A DNA stretch of 64,000 bases from Buttiauxella sp. A111. Its GTDB lineage: Bacteria > Pseudomonadota > Gammaproteobacteria > Enterobacterales > Enterobacteriaceae. Position numbers and translations under genes: made by a program. The number at the start of each line of letters is the position of its first letter. Positions within the stretch are counted from its first letter, which is position 1. The stretch is taken from assembly GCF_014189855.1 (NCBI RefSeq), contig NZ_BJFN01000002.1, positions 558,001 to 622,000 on the forward strand. Reading direction: 5' to 3'. Below, piece after piece: positions 21,664 through 30,104 of this stretch. The notes below the pieces were generated by a model. The model was not told the DNA's origin, made no database searches, and saw nothing but the letters and a program-made list of their open reading frames with translations.

Positions 21664-24054
21664 TTACTTCACACACGCCCGCAAGAGTTTCTGCAACGGA
21701 TAAACCGCCGCAATCACGACTTCATCCTGTGTTTGTGCTGCGTCATCGAGCTGTTTTTGAATCGCATGAGATTCGTCCGCACTCAACGTCCCCTGTTTCG
21801 CCACCAGATCCGTTAACCGCAGCCCCATGCCCGCGAGTTTATCGACATTCTCAGCCACCGGTTTTAATGCCTTGAGCTGGTAATTCCCGTCGATAAGTTC
21901 CAGCACATCTGAGGTGTTACTCTGCCAGCGCGCAAAGGTATGGCGCAGAGAATCCGCGCTGTTACCGTCTTCCGGATCGGCGATGAGCTTATCGACCCAG
22001 CGATCCAGCGCCCGCACCTGCATACTTTCTGCACCTAACGCATCCGCAAAACGGTTTAGCGGTTCGAAGTGATGGTAATTTCCCGCCTGGAATTTCAGAT
22101 GCTGGCGCGTGTAGTACTGCGCCGGTTCAACGGCCTGAGCCAAAATTTGTAGCGGCATAATGTCCGGCGTGCCCGCAAGGCGCGTCAGCTGTTGAGCGGC
22201 CGCTGTGTGCTGCTGCAAACCAACAGATACGCTCGACCAGGCGTCTATCGCCTGCAAACGCTGGTACATGTTATCGATGTCTTTCACGTCTTCTGTCGAC
22301 CATAAGCGTTCTGCCACCGCAAACGTGCGCGGCCACAGTTTGATATCCAGCAATGGCGATATCACGTTTTCAGCCCAAAGAGCCGCTTCGCCGCCGAGAA
22401 TATTGCTCATCTGTTCAGGCGTTGGCACCACCGGTTGGATGCCATCCGGGATATTATCCAGTTTCTGGCCGGTGGCCGGATAACGCACGTTGCCCACCAG
22501 CAAATAACCGCTCAATTTATCGTTATCAAGGGTGAGTACCGGACGCGTTTCCCCCATCCAGGTATCAACGGTAAAGGTCACTTGAGTCGGACTTAACCAC
22601 TCAATATCACGCACCGCACGACGGGATTTTCCTTTGAAGTCGATGAATCCACGCCACGCAGATTTGCTGCTCACGAGTGTAAAACTGCCTTCTACTGCTT
22701 TGCCTTTCAGACGCGGCATACTGAAGAACCAACTCTGCGCGCTATCTGCATCGGTAATATTATCGATGCCATTGAGCCCTTGCGGCAGGATCTCATTGCG
22801 GTAGTGGTATGCGGTCGATTGCGGCTGATCAACGTAAAATCCGGTAGAGAGGATGCCTTTATAACCGTTCGCCGCAACCGCCCCTAAAGCGTCCTGCCCT
22901 TGCCAGGATTGGATCAGGATATTTTTCGGTAATTCAGGGTGATAGATCTCATCCCACCCCATCATCTGACGATGATGTTTTTCGAGAATTTTTTCCAGCC
23001 GCTGGTTGAAGTAAGTCTGCAAGGCGTGGGTGTCAGCCAGATTATGCTGCTTCATAAACGCCTGAATTTGTGGCGATGCAGCCCACTGCGAATCATCAAC
23101 TTCGTCACCGCCAATGTGCAAATAGCTGTCCGGGAAAATAGCGGTCAGCTCACCAATCAGCGTATCAACAAATTTATAGGCGGCTTCGTTGGTTGGGTTA
23201 AGCAGCGGTTTTAACACGCCCCAATGGCGTTCCATTTGATACGGCCCCGGCGCACTCATCAATTCTGGATAAGCCACCGCAATAGCGGAAGCGTGGCCCG
23301 GCAAGTCCATTTCTGGCACCACGCGAATCCCCAGTGAAGTGGCATAGCGCACCACTTCTTTCATCTGCGCCTGGGTGTAAAAATCCCCGTCACTGGCCAG
23401 TTGCTGCAATTTTGGATACGCGGTGGACGCAAAGCGCCAGCCCTGGTCGTCCGTCAAATGCCAGTGAAAGACGTTCATTTTGGCGGCTGCCATGCCGTCT
23501 AACTGACGCAGAATATCTTTGATGGGCATGAAATGACGCGCGGAATCGACTAACAAGCCACGCCACGGGAAACGCGGTTTATCTTTGATGACGACAAACG
23601 GAATCGCGGTATTTTCCGGGCCATTCTGAATCAGCTGTAACAGGGTTTCCATGCCGCGCATGGCACCAAAACGCGTGTTTGCCGTGAGCTTCACGCCTTC
23701 TGCGGTAACGCTTAATTCGTAGCTTTCATCGCTGTCGAGTTTCGGTAAAGGGGCAACGGCTGTTTTGATTTGGATATCAATGGTGGGTTTGTCTGGATTG
23801 GCCTGTGCCGGTTGCAGTTGCCAGCCGGTCTGTTGGGAAATTCGCTGACGCCAGCGCTCTGTGGCATTGGTAAGTTTATCGCCGCTAATTTTGATGGAGA
23901 TGGCGTTATCAAGAACCAGCGATCCTTCCGCTGCCGGGCGGTCAACTTGCTGCGGCCAGGGCATTAACGGCAGATCGCCTGCCGGTGCCGCCCAAGCCTG
24001 GCAAGTTGCCGCAATGCAACCAGCCAGCAAGCTCAAACGTATTGATTTAAACAT
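21664..24054 (-). CDS. Periplasmic family 20 beta-N-acetylhexosaminidase
   Basis: A 796-residue glycoside hydrolase family 20 enzyme. The start at 24054 gives a signal peptide (MFKSIRLSLLAGCIAATCQAW, probable cleavage after AWA); LAGC at residues 10-13 resembles a lipobox but is very close to the N-terminus. The GH20b domain is followed by the catalytic barrel with FHWHLTDDQGWR and the Asp-Glu pair in HIGGDEVDDSQW. The substrate-assisted mechanism uses the acetamido group of GlcNAc. Chitin or chitobiose oligomers or murein fragments are likely substrates. It sits between ridA and mgtA, where E. coli K-12 has no such gene. Confidence 0.92.
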   Translation of the reverse strand: MFKSIRLSLLAGCIAATCQAWAAPAGDLPLMPWPQQVDRPAAEGSLVLDNAISIKISGDKLTNATERWRQRISQQTGWQLQPAQANPDKPTIDIQIKTAVAPLPKLDSDESYELSVTAEGVKLTANTRFGAMRGMETLLQLIQNGPENTAIPFVVIKDKPRFPWRGLLVDSARHFMPIKDILRQLDGMAAAKMNVFHWHLTDDQGWRFASTAYPKLQQLASDGDFYTQAQMKEVVRYATSLGIRVVPEMDLPGHASAIAVAYPELMSAPGPYQMERHWGVLKPLLNPTNEAAYKFVDTLIGELTAIFPDSYLHIGGDEVDDSQWAASPQIQAFMKQHNLADTHALQTYFNQRLEKILEKHHRQMMGWDEIYHPELPKNILIQSWQGQDALGAVAANGYKGILSTGFYVDQPQSTAYHYRNEILPQGLNGIDNITDADSAQSWFFSMPRLKGKAVEGSFTLVSSKSAWRGFIDFKGKSRRAVRDIEWLSPTQVTFTVDTWMGETRPVLTLDNDKLSGYLLVGNVRYPATGQKLDNIPDGIQPVVPTPEQMSNILGGEAALWAENVISPLLDIKLWPRTFAVAERLWSTEDVKDIDNMYQRLQAIDAWSSVSVGLQQHTAAAQQLTRLAGTPDIMPLQILAQAVEPAQYYTRQHLKFQAGNYHHFEPLNRFADALGAESMQVRALDRWVDKLIADPEDGNSADSLRHTFARWQSNTSDVLELIDGNYQLKALKPVAENVDKLAGMGLRLTDLVAKQGTLSADESHAIQKQLDDAAQTQDEVVIAAVYPLQKLLRACVK

Positions 24055-24110
24055 GAATATTCCTTTAACAGTGACGGGCCAGAAATCAGCAAAACACTCT
24101 GGTAACACGT

Positions 24111-24235
24111 ATAGCCAATAGATTTCGAGGTGCAGGAAGGCGGCAAGCGAACGAGTCCCGATGAACTTAGTAAACTAAGTGATTCGGGTGAGTGAGCGCA
24201 GCCAACGCATCTGCAACTTGAAAGATGACGGCTAT
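24111..24235. repeat. ERIC element upstream of the hexosaminidase gene
   Basis: A 125-base ERIC with inverted termini ATAGCC...GGCTAT and core CCCGATGAACTTAGTAAACT. It fills much of the 286-base gap between mgtA and the hexosaminidase start, which reads leftward. Confidence 0.9.
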
Positions 24236-24300
24236 AGAAATATTCATCAAGACTATGGAAGGAAATGGCGAGATGCCGATCACATCTCGCTGATATTAAC

Positions 24301-24339
24301 TATACCCATTAGCATTCGAGTTGCATGGGGATTGGGTAG
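24301..24339. repeat. ERIC end remnant next to mgtA stop
   Basis: TATACCCATTAGCATTCGAG followed by TTGCA is the terminal arm of an ERIC element; GGGGATTGGGTA after it may be what remains of the other end. It abuts the mgtA stop and may supply its 3' hairpin (TACCCA/TGGGTA). Confidence 0.7.
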
Positions 24340-24340
24340 A

Positions 24341-27055
24341 TTACTGCCAGCCGTAGCGGCGGCTAAAGAAGCCCTTCATACACTGGGTGAGCGTCATATA
24401 TCCCGCAAGGATTGCAATCAGCCATGGGAAGTAGCTCAGCGGCAGCGCCTGAAGTTGCAGGTAGCTTGCCAGCGGAGTGAACGGCAGGCTAACCCCGACT
24501 ACCATCACCACCAGCGTCATGATCATTAATGGCCACGCTGCACGACTCTGAATGAACGGAATCCGACGGGTACGAATCATATGCACAATCAATGTTTGCG
24601 ACAGCAGGCCCACCACAAACCAACCGGTCTGGAACAGGGTTTGCATTTCCGGCACGTTAGCCTTGAACACCCACCACATGACGCAAAATGTCAGAATGTC
24701 GAAGATAGAACTGATTGGCCCGAAGAACACCATAAAGCGTCCTAAGTCTGCCGGGTTCCAGCGCTGTGGTTTCTTGATTTGCTCGTCATCGACGTTATCG
24801 AACGGAATCGCCACCTGGGAGACATCGTACAGCAGGTTCTGAATCAGTAAGTGCAGAGGCAACATCGGCAGGAACGGCAGGAAGGCGCTGGCCACCAGCA
24901 CGCTGAACACGTTACCGAAGTTAGAACTGGCGGTCATTTTGATGTATTTCAGCATGTTGGCGAAGGTTCTGCGCCCTTCAATCACGCCCTCTTCCAGCAC
25001 CATCAGGCTTTTTTCCAGCAGTATGATATCGGCTGCTTCACGAGCAATATCCACCGCGCCATCCACTGAAATGCCAATGTCGGCCGCACGTAATGCCGGT
25101 GCGTCGTTGATACCATCACCCATAAAGCCCACCACATGCCCTTCTCCACGCAGCAGGCGCACAATGCGCTCTTTGTGCATAGGTGTCAGGCGGGCAAACA
25201 GTGTGGTGCGTAATGCCAGAGCGGCAAGGTCAACATCTGCCATATTCTCGATTTCGCTGCCGATGACAACTTCACCCACATCCAGCCCGACTTCGCGGCA
25301 CACTTTCGCGGCGACCAGTTCGCTGTCACCGGTCAGGATCTTCACGGTGATACCGCTTTCTTTTAGCGCTTTCAAGGCTGGTGCGGTGGTTTCTTTCGGT
25401 GGATCCAGGAACGCGATGTAGCCTTCGAGGATCAGGTCAGATTCATCAACGCGGCCGTAATCCTCACAACGCGCAGGCAGGAATTTGGTGGCAACGGCCA
25501 CCACACGCAAACCCTGGCGGTTCAGATCGTCGGTCACACGGCGAATGCGCGCCAGCAGGGAATCGCTAAGCGGCACGATTTCATCACCGTAGCGAACTTG
25601 CGTACACACATTGAGGATCTCCTGTAACGCGCCTTTGCAGATCAACTGATGCACTTCCGGCTGCTCAGAGACCACCACTGACATGCGGCGGCGTTCAAAG
25701 TCGAATGGGATCTCATCCACTTTTTGCCAGCGTGCTGCGGCGTCGCGCGCACTCTCTTCTTCAACGCCTTCCAGTACCGCCACATCCAGCAGGTTTTTCA
25801 GCCCGGTCTGGTAATGGCTGTTAAGCCAGGCGGTATGCAAAACATGGTTGCTCACCGCACCGAGAATATCGGTGTGAGATTCCAGAACAATGCGGTCTTG
25901 CGTCAGCGTGCCGGTTTTATCGGTGCACAGAATATCCATTGCACCAAAGTTCTGAATCGCGTCAAGGTGCTTGACGATCACTTTCTGTTTAGAGAGTTTT
26001 ACCGCACCGCGAGCCAGCGTCGAGGTGACGATCATCGGCAGCATTTCCGGCGTCAAACCCACTGCGACAGAGAGCGAGAACAGCGCCGCCTCCCACCAGT
26101 CACCTTTAGTGAAGCCGTTAATCAGCAATACGATAGGCGTCATCACCAGCATGAAGCGGATAAGCACCCAGCTCACACGACTGATCCCTTTCTGGAACGC
26201 ATTCGGCTCGCTTTCTTGTTGAGTGACACGCCCGGCCAGTTGGCCAAACCAGGTGTTGCCACCGGTGGCAATAATCATCGCCAGCGCCGTTCCGCTCACG
26301 ACGTTGGTGCCCATAAAGCACAACGTGTCGCATTCCAGCGGGTTGTTGTGTGACATATCACGGGCGACCGCGACCTTTTCAACCGGTAACGATTCGCCAG
26401 TGAGTGACGCCTGGCTGACGAAAAGATCGCGCGCCTGTAACACACGTAGATCCGCCGGGATCATGTCTCCTGCGGCAAGTTTCACGATATCGCCCGGCAC
26501 CAGCTTATCGAGCGAGATTTCTACAAACGCATTTTCGCCGTTTTCATTAACCACACGCAGCACGGTCGCGGTGTTGCTGACCATCGCTTTTAAGGTATCC
26601 GCCGCTTTGGTGGAGCGCGCTTCCTGAACGAAGTTCAGCAAGGTCGCAATCACTACCATCAGTGCTATCACGCCTGCGGCAAAAAGATCCTCAGTCGAGT
26701 AGGAGAAAATGCCAAGAATAGTCAGTAAGAGATTGAAAGGATTCCGGTAGCACAGCCACAGATGAACCCACCAAGGCGACGCTTTCTGCGCCGGGATTTG
26801 GTTTGGGCCATGACGTTCGATAGCACTTTCAACTTCCCGCGCATTCAACCCTTCAGGATGGCTCTGGAAATCGCGATACAGTTGTTCGTCAGAAGCTGCG
26901 GCATATTTCAGGCAGGATTCGCTCAGAGAAGCGGGTATCTCTTGTGCCTGTGCAACGGTGTTGTCGTCCAGCATCAGGTCGCGTTGGATCAAGCGACGAG
27001 GCAGGTGACGGCTAAGTTGTGCAAACAACTGCCGGGTCAGATTTTTTAACAGCAT
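24341..27055 (-). CDS. mgtA: Magnesium-transporting P-type ATPase
   Basis: A 904-residue P3B-type ATPase that brings Mg2+ into the cell when it is scarce. The phosphorylated aspartate is D379 in CTDKTGTLT, the actuator motif reads LTGESLPVEK, and the hinge is GDGINDAPALRAADIG. Ten membrane segments are expected, with LTPEMLPMIV in segment 4. The N-terminal ~100 residues are more variable than the rest. Control is by PhoP (box at 27475-27491) and by a long mRNA leader with mgtL. It is divergent from treR, as in E. coli. Confidence 0.97.
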   Translation of the reverse strand: MLLKNLTRQLFAQLSRHLPRRLIQRDLMLDDNTVAQAQEIPASLSESCLKYAAASDEQLYRDFQSHPEGLNAREVESAIERHGPNQIPAQKASPWWVHLWLCYRNPFNLLLTILGIFSYSTEDLFAAGVIALMVVIATLLNFVQEARSTKAADTLKAMVSNTATVLRVVNENGENAFVEISLDKLVPGDIVKLAAGDMIPADLRVLQARDLFVSQASLTGESLPVEKVAVARDMSHNNPLECDTLCFMGTNVVSGTALAMIIATGGNTWFGQLAGRVTQQESEPNAFQKGISRVSWVLIRFMLVMTPIVLLINGFTKGDWWEAALFSLSVAVGLTPEMLPMIVTSTLARGAVKLSKQKVIVKHLDAIQNFGAMDILCTDKTGTLTQDRIVLESHTDILGAVSNHVLHTAWLNSHYQTGLKNLLDVAVLEGVEEESARDAAARWQKVDEIPFDFERRRMSVVVSEQPEVHQLICKGALQEILNVCTQVRYGDEIVPLSDSLLARIRRVTDDLNRQGLRVVAVATKFLPARCEDYGRVDESDLILEGYIAFLDPPKETTAPALKALKESGITVKILTGDSELVAAKVCREVGLDVGEVVIGSEIENMADVDLAALALRTTLFARLTPMHKERIVRLLRGEGHVVGFMGDGINDAPALRAADIGISVDGAVDIAREAADIILLEKSLMVLEEGVIEGRRTFANMLKYIKMTASSNFGNVFSVLVASAFLPFLPMLPLHLLIQNLLYDVSQVAIPFDNVDDEQIKKPQRWNPADLGRFMVFFGPISSIFDILTFCVMWWVFKANVPEMQTLFQTGWFVVGLLSQTLIVHMIRTRRIPFIQSRAAWPLMIMTLVVMVVGVSLPFTPLASYLQLQALPLSYFPWLIAILAGYMTLTQCMKGFFSRRYGWQ

Positions 27056-27183
27056 AATAGTCCCTCGGCACCACGATTTGCGGTACCTGGTGACATGCAG
27101 GCGCGGCTATTCCTTGCCTTGCAGGCCAATTTTTTCATCAGCAGGGACATCATCGAACAGGATGATAGACCAAAATAATTCGG

Positions 27184-27288
27184 CTACAGGGTGGGCGAAC
27201 GCCAGCGATTCCCGATGAACTTACAAGGGTAAGTTTTTCGGGTTAACGCGCACAACCAATACATCTGTAACTTGAAGTATGATGGGTA
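27184..27288. repeat. Truncated ERIC inside the mgtA leader
   Basis: The core CCCGATGAACTTAC...GTAAG and the right arm ATCTGTAACTTGAAGTATGA are ERIC-type; roughly the first 20 bases of the left arm are missing. It lies wholly between mgtL and mgtA. Confidence 0.82.
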
Positions 27289-27340
27289 GAGTCACTGCCT
27301 TACGTGTTCCGGTAAGGCAGCCACTTCAAAGAAGAGTGTC

Positions 27341-27391
27341 TTACCGGATGGTTCCTGTCATTACAGGTTTTGGACTGGGATCAGGTTCCAT
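27341..27391 (-). CDS. mgtL: mgtA leader peptide
   Basis: A 16-codon ORF encoding MEPDPSPKPVMTGTIR, preceded by the strong ribosome binding site GGAGG. E. coli MgtL is [17 protein letters not shown]. Prolines 3, 5, 7 and 9 are kept, while the basic tail is lost. In E. coli slow translation of these proline codons at low Mg2+ or low proline favours transcription into mgtA. Confidence 0.9.
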   Translation of the reverse strand: MEPDPSPKPVMTGTIR

Positions 27392-27456
27392 GTCGCCTCC
27401 GGTTAAAGAATATGGGATGCTTTCATTACGCAACTGGGCACAATGAAAGTGCGTAT

Positions 27457-27491
27457 ATCTTACTCCTGCCTATCTAAACGTTACGTAAACC
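27457..27491 (-). promoter_or_regulatory. PhoP box and -10 of mgtL-mgtA
   Basis: On the minus strand GGTTTA-N5-CGTTTA (27491-27475) is a direct-repeat PhoP box. It is followed after 12 bases by the -10 hexamer TAAGAT (27462-27457), the standard PhoP-dependent promoter layout. Confidence 0.88.
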
Positions 27492-27575
27492 AGATTTTGT
27501 CCTTTTGTCGTTTGTTGGATGCCGCGAGTTTAATGTATAAATCTCCAGTTGTTGAAAACCGGGAAAACCAGAACA

Positions 27576-28523
27576 ATGCAAAACCGTCTCACCATCAAAG
27601 ACATCGCGCGTTTAAGCGGTGTGGGTAAATCCACTGTCTCACGAGTTCTGAATAATGAAAGCGGGGTCAGTGCCCGTACACGTGAGCGCGTGGAAGCGGT
27701 GATGCAGCAAGAAGGTTTCTCCCCTTCTCGTTCGGCACGCGCCATGCGTGGGCAGAGCGATAAAGTGGTCGCCATTATTGTGACGCGTCTGGACTCGCTA
27801 TCGGAAAACCTCGCGGTGCAAACCATGCTGCCGTCGCTCTATGAGCAAGGGTACGATCCGATCATGATGGAAAGTCAGTTTTCCCCAAAACTGGTTGAAG
27901 AGCATTTGGGTATATTGCAGCGTCGTAACATCGACGGCGTGATTTTGTTTGGTTTCACCGGTATCAACGAGAAAATTTTGCAGACGTGGCAGTCGACGCT
28001 TGTTCTGATGGCCAGAGACGCCAAAGGGTTTGCCTCAGTGTGTTATGACGATGAGGGGGCCATCAATATTTTGATGTCACATCTGTATGAACAAGGTCAT
28101 CGTCAGATAAGCTTCCTCGGTGTTCCCCATAGTGATGTCACTACCGGTTTCCGTCGCCATCAGGCCTATCTTGCATTCTGCGAAACCCACCAGCTGAATC
28201 CTAACTTTGTGCTGCCAGGCCTGGCCATGAAGCAGGGCTATGATCATGTTGAGGAAGTGCTGACGCCCGATACCACCGCCCTGGTGTGTGCCACCGATAC
28301 TCTCGCTTTGGGTGCCAGTAAATACCTGCAAGAACATCAACATACCAGCCTGCAACTGGCGAGCGTCGGCAGCACACCGCTGATGAAATTCCTCCATCCA
28401 GAGATTGTCACCGTTGATCCTGGCTACGCTGAAGCGGGCCGTCAGGCCGCAAGGCAATTGATCGGCCAAATCACACAAACGTGCAATCTACGGCAGATCG
28501 TTATCCCTGGATCATTGCAGTAA
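27576..28523 (+). CDS. treR: Trehalose operon repressor
   Basis: A 315-residue LacI-family repressor. The N-terminal helix-turn-helix reads LTIKDIARLSGVGKSTVSRV and the hinge has SPSRSARAMRG, followed by a periplasmic-binding-protein-like core. Trehalose-6-phosphate is the inducer in E. coli. The start at 27576 (MQNRLTIKD) matches E. coli TreR exactly in length; an upstream in-frame ATG at 27549 is not preferred. Its operator lies just downstream, before treB. Confidence 0.97.
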   Translation: MQNRLTIKDIARLSGVGKSTVSRVLNNESGVSARTRERVEAVMQQEGFSPSRSARAMRGQSDKVVAIIVTRLDSLSENLAVQTMLPSLYEQGYDPIMMESQFSPKLVEEHLGILQRRNIDGVILFGFTGINEKILQTWQSTLVLMARDAKGFASVCYDDEGAINILMSHLYEQGHRQISFLGVPHSDVTTGFRRHQAYLAFCETHQLNPNFVLPGLAMKQGYDHVEEVLTPDTTALVCATDTLALGASKYLQEHQHTSLQLASVGSTPLMKFLHPEIVTVDPGYAEAGRQAARQLIGQITQTCNLRQIVIPGSLQ

Positions 28524-28565
28524 TCTCCCCTCGTTTACGGTTTATTGTGATCGTCGCCTTGTTTC

Positions 28566-28577
28566 GGGAACGTTCCC
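28566..28577 (+). promoter_or_regulatory. TreR operator before treB
   Basis: The perfect palindrome GGGAACGTTCCC, within TTTCGGGAACGTTCCCATTT, lies 64 bases before treB and is the type of site bound by LacI-family TreR. It overlaps or follows the expected treBC promoter. Confidence 0.8.
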
Positions 28578-28640
28578 ATTTTCGAAAAAAAGATTAAAAG
28601 ATAACCTTGCCGGCAGATAACAACACCTCGGGACATCATC

Positions 28641-30059
28641 ATGACCAAAGTGAAACAACAGGATATAGACAAGCTGATTGACCTGGTCGGCGGGCGCGAG
28701 AATATCGCAACCGTCAGTCATTGCATTACGCGACTGCGCTTTGTGCTCAACGATCCCGCCATTGCCAGGCCAAAAGAGATCGAAGAGCTGCCGATGGTCA
28801 AAGGCTGCTTTACGAATGCCGGGCAGTTCCAGGTGGTGATTGGCCCAGAGGTGGGTGATTACTATCAGGCGTTGATCGCCACCAGTGGTCACAGTCATTC
28901 AGACAAAGAACAAGCCAAACTCGCGGCACGCCAGAACATGAAATGGCATGAGCAGTTGATCTCCCATTTCGCGGAGATCTTCTTCCCTCTGTTACCGGCC
29001 TTGATAAGCGGCGGCTTGATCTTAGGTTTCCGCAATGTGATCGGCGATTTGCCGATGAGCAACGGGCAGACGCTTGCGCAAATGTACCCGTCGCTGCAAT
29101 CGATTTATAACTTTTTATGGCTGATTGGCGAGGCGATATTCTTCTATTTGCCGGTCGGTATTTGCTGGTCTGCTGTGCGAAAAGTGGGTGGGACACCTAT
29201 CCTTGGGATAGTACTTGGCGTCACGCTGGTATCACCGCAGCTGATGAATGCCTATGAATTAGGTAGCAAAATTCCTGAAGTGTGGAACTTTGGCCTGTTT
29301 ACCATCGAGAAAGTGGGCTACCAGGCGCAGGTGATCCCCGCGTTGCTGGCGGGCCTGGCTTTGGGCTTTATTGAGACGCGTCTGAAACGCATCGTGCCAG
29401 ATTACCTCTATCTTGTAGTAGTGCCTGTGTGTTCACTGATTCTGGCGGTATTCCTGGCACATGCATTTATCGGCCCGTTTGGCCGCTGGATTGGTGACGG
29501 TGTGGCATTTGCGGTTCGCCACTTGATGACCGGCAGTTTTGCCCCGATTGGTGCCGCGCTGTTTGGCTTCCTGTACGCACCGCTTGTGATTACCGGTGTA
29601 CATCAGACAACGCTCGCCATTGATATGCAGATGATTCAGAGCATGGGCGGAACGCCTGTTTGGCCACTGATCGCGCTGTCGAACATTGCTCAGGCATCCG
29701 CAGTCGTCGGCATCATTATTTGTAGCCGTAAACATAACGAGCGTGAGATTTCCGTTCCGGCGGCGATTTCGGCCTACCTCGGCGTGACCGAACCGGCGAT
29801 GTACGGCATCAACCTGAAATACCGATTCCCAATGCTGTGCGCAATGATCGGCTCAGGTATGGCTGGCTTGCTGTGTGGTTTGAGCGGCGTGATGGCGAAT
29901 GGGATTGGCGTTGGCGGCTTGCCGGGCATTTTGTCCATTCAGCCGCGTTACTGGGAAGTGTATTCCCTCGCAATTCTGATCGCCGTGATCGTGCCGATTG
30001 TATTGACCAGCGTGATGTATAAACGCAGACAACGTCAGGGCACGCTGTTAGTGGTTTAG
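28641..30059 (+). CDS. treB: Trehalose PTS permease EIIBC
   Basis: A 472-residue phosphotransferase permease importing trehalose as trehalose-6-phosphate. The IIB domain comes first with the phosphorylated cysteine C28 in SHCITRLRF, followed by a multi-span IIC domain (about residues 105-460). There is no IIA domain, so phosphate must come from the glucose IIA protein Crr, as in E. coli. It forms an operon with treC and carries the TreR operator upstream. Confidence 0.96.
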   Translation: MTKVKQQDIDKLIDLVGGRENIATVSHCITRLRFVLNDPAIARPKEIEELPMVKGCFTNAGQFQVVIGPEVGDYYQALIATSGHSHSDKEQAKLAARQNMKWHEQLISHFAEIFFPLLPALISGGLILGFRNVIGDLPMSNGQTLAQMYPSLQSIYNFLWLIGEAIFFYLPVGICWSAVRKVGGTPILGIVLGVTLVSPQLMNAYELGSKIPEVWNFGLFTIEKVGYQAQVIPALLAGLALGFIETRLKRIVPDYLYLVVVPVCSLILAVFLAHAFIGPFGRWIGDGVAFAVRHLMTGSFAPIGAALFGFLYAPLVITGVHQTTLAIDMQMIQSMGGTPVWPLIALSNIAQASAVVGIIICSRKHNEREISVPAAISAYLGVTEPAMYGINLKYRFPMLCAMIGSGMAGLLCGLSGVMANGIGVGGLPGILSIQPRYWEVYSLAILIAVIVPIVLTSVMYKRRQRQGTLLVV

Positions 30060-30067
30060 TTTTTATC

Positions 30068-30085
30068 GGGGCCGTAAGCGGCCCC
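30068..30085 (+). other. treB-treC intercistronic hairpin
   Basis: A 7-base GC stem GGGGCCG/CGGCCCC with loop TAAG lies in the 45-base treB-treC gap. CTTCGCTTT follows, so it might attenuate treC partially or stabilise the treB mRNA. Confidence 0.55.
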
Positions 30086-30104
30086 TTCGCTTTAGGAAGG
30101 CTTT

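Larger units (their letters stand above)
27056..27450 (-). promoter_or_regulatory. mgtA mRNA leader (Mg2+/proline-responsive)
   Basis: The leader is predicted to start near 27450 from the -10 box, giving about 395 bases, much longer than the roughly 264 bases in E. coli. It contains mgtL and then a perfect 9-base hairpin CTGCCTTAC/GTAAGGCAG (27295-27320). An ERIC remnant (27184-27288) and a conserved-looking A-rich stretch before mgtA follow. The Mg2+-sensing fold itself was not computed. Confidence 0.75.
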
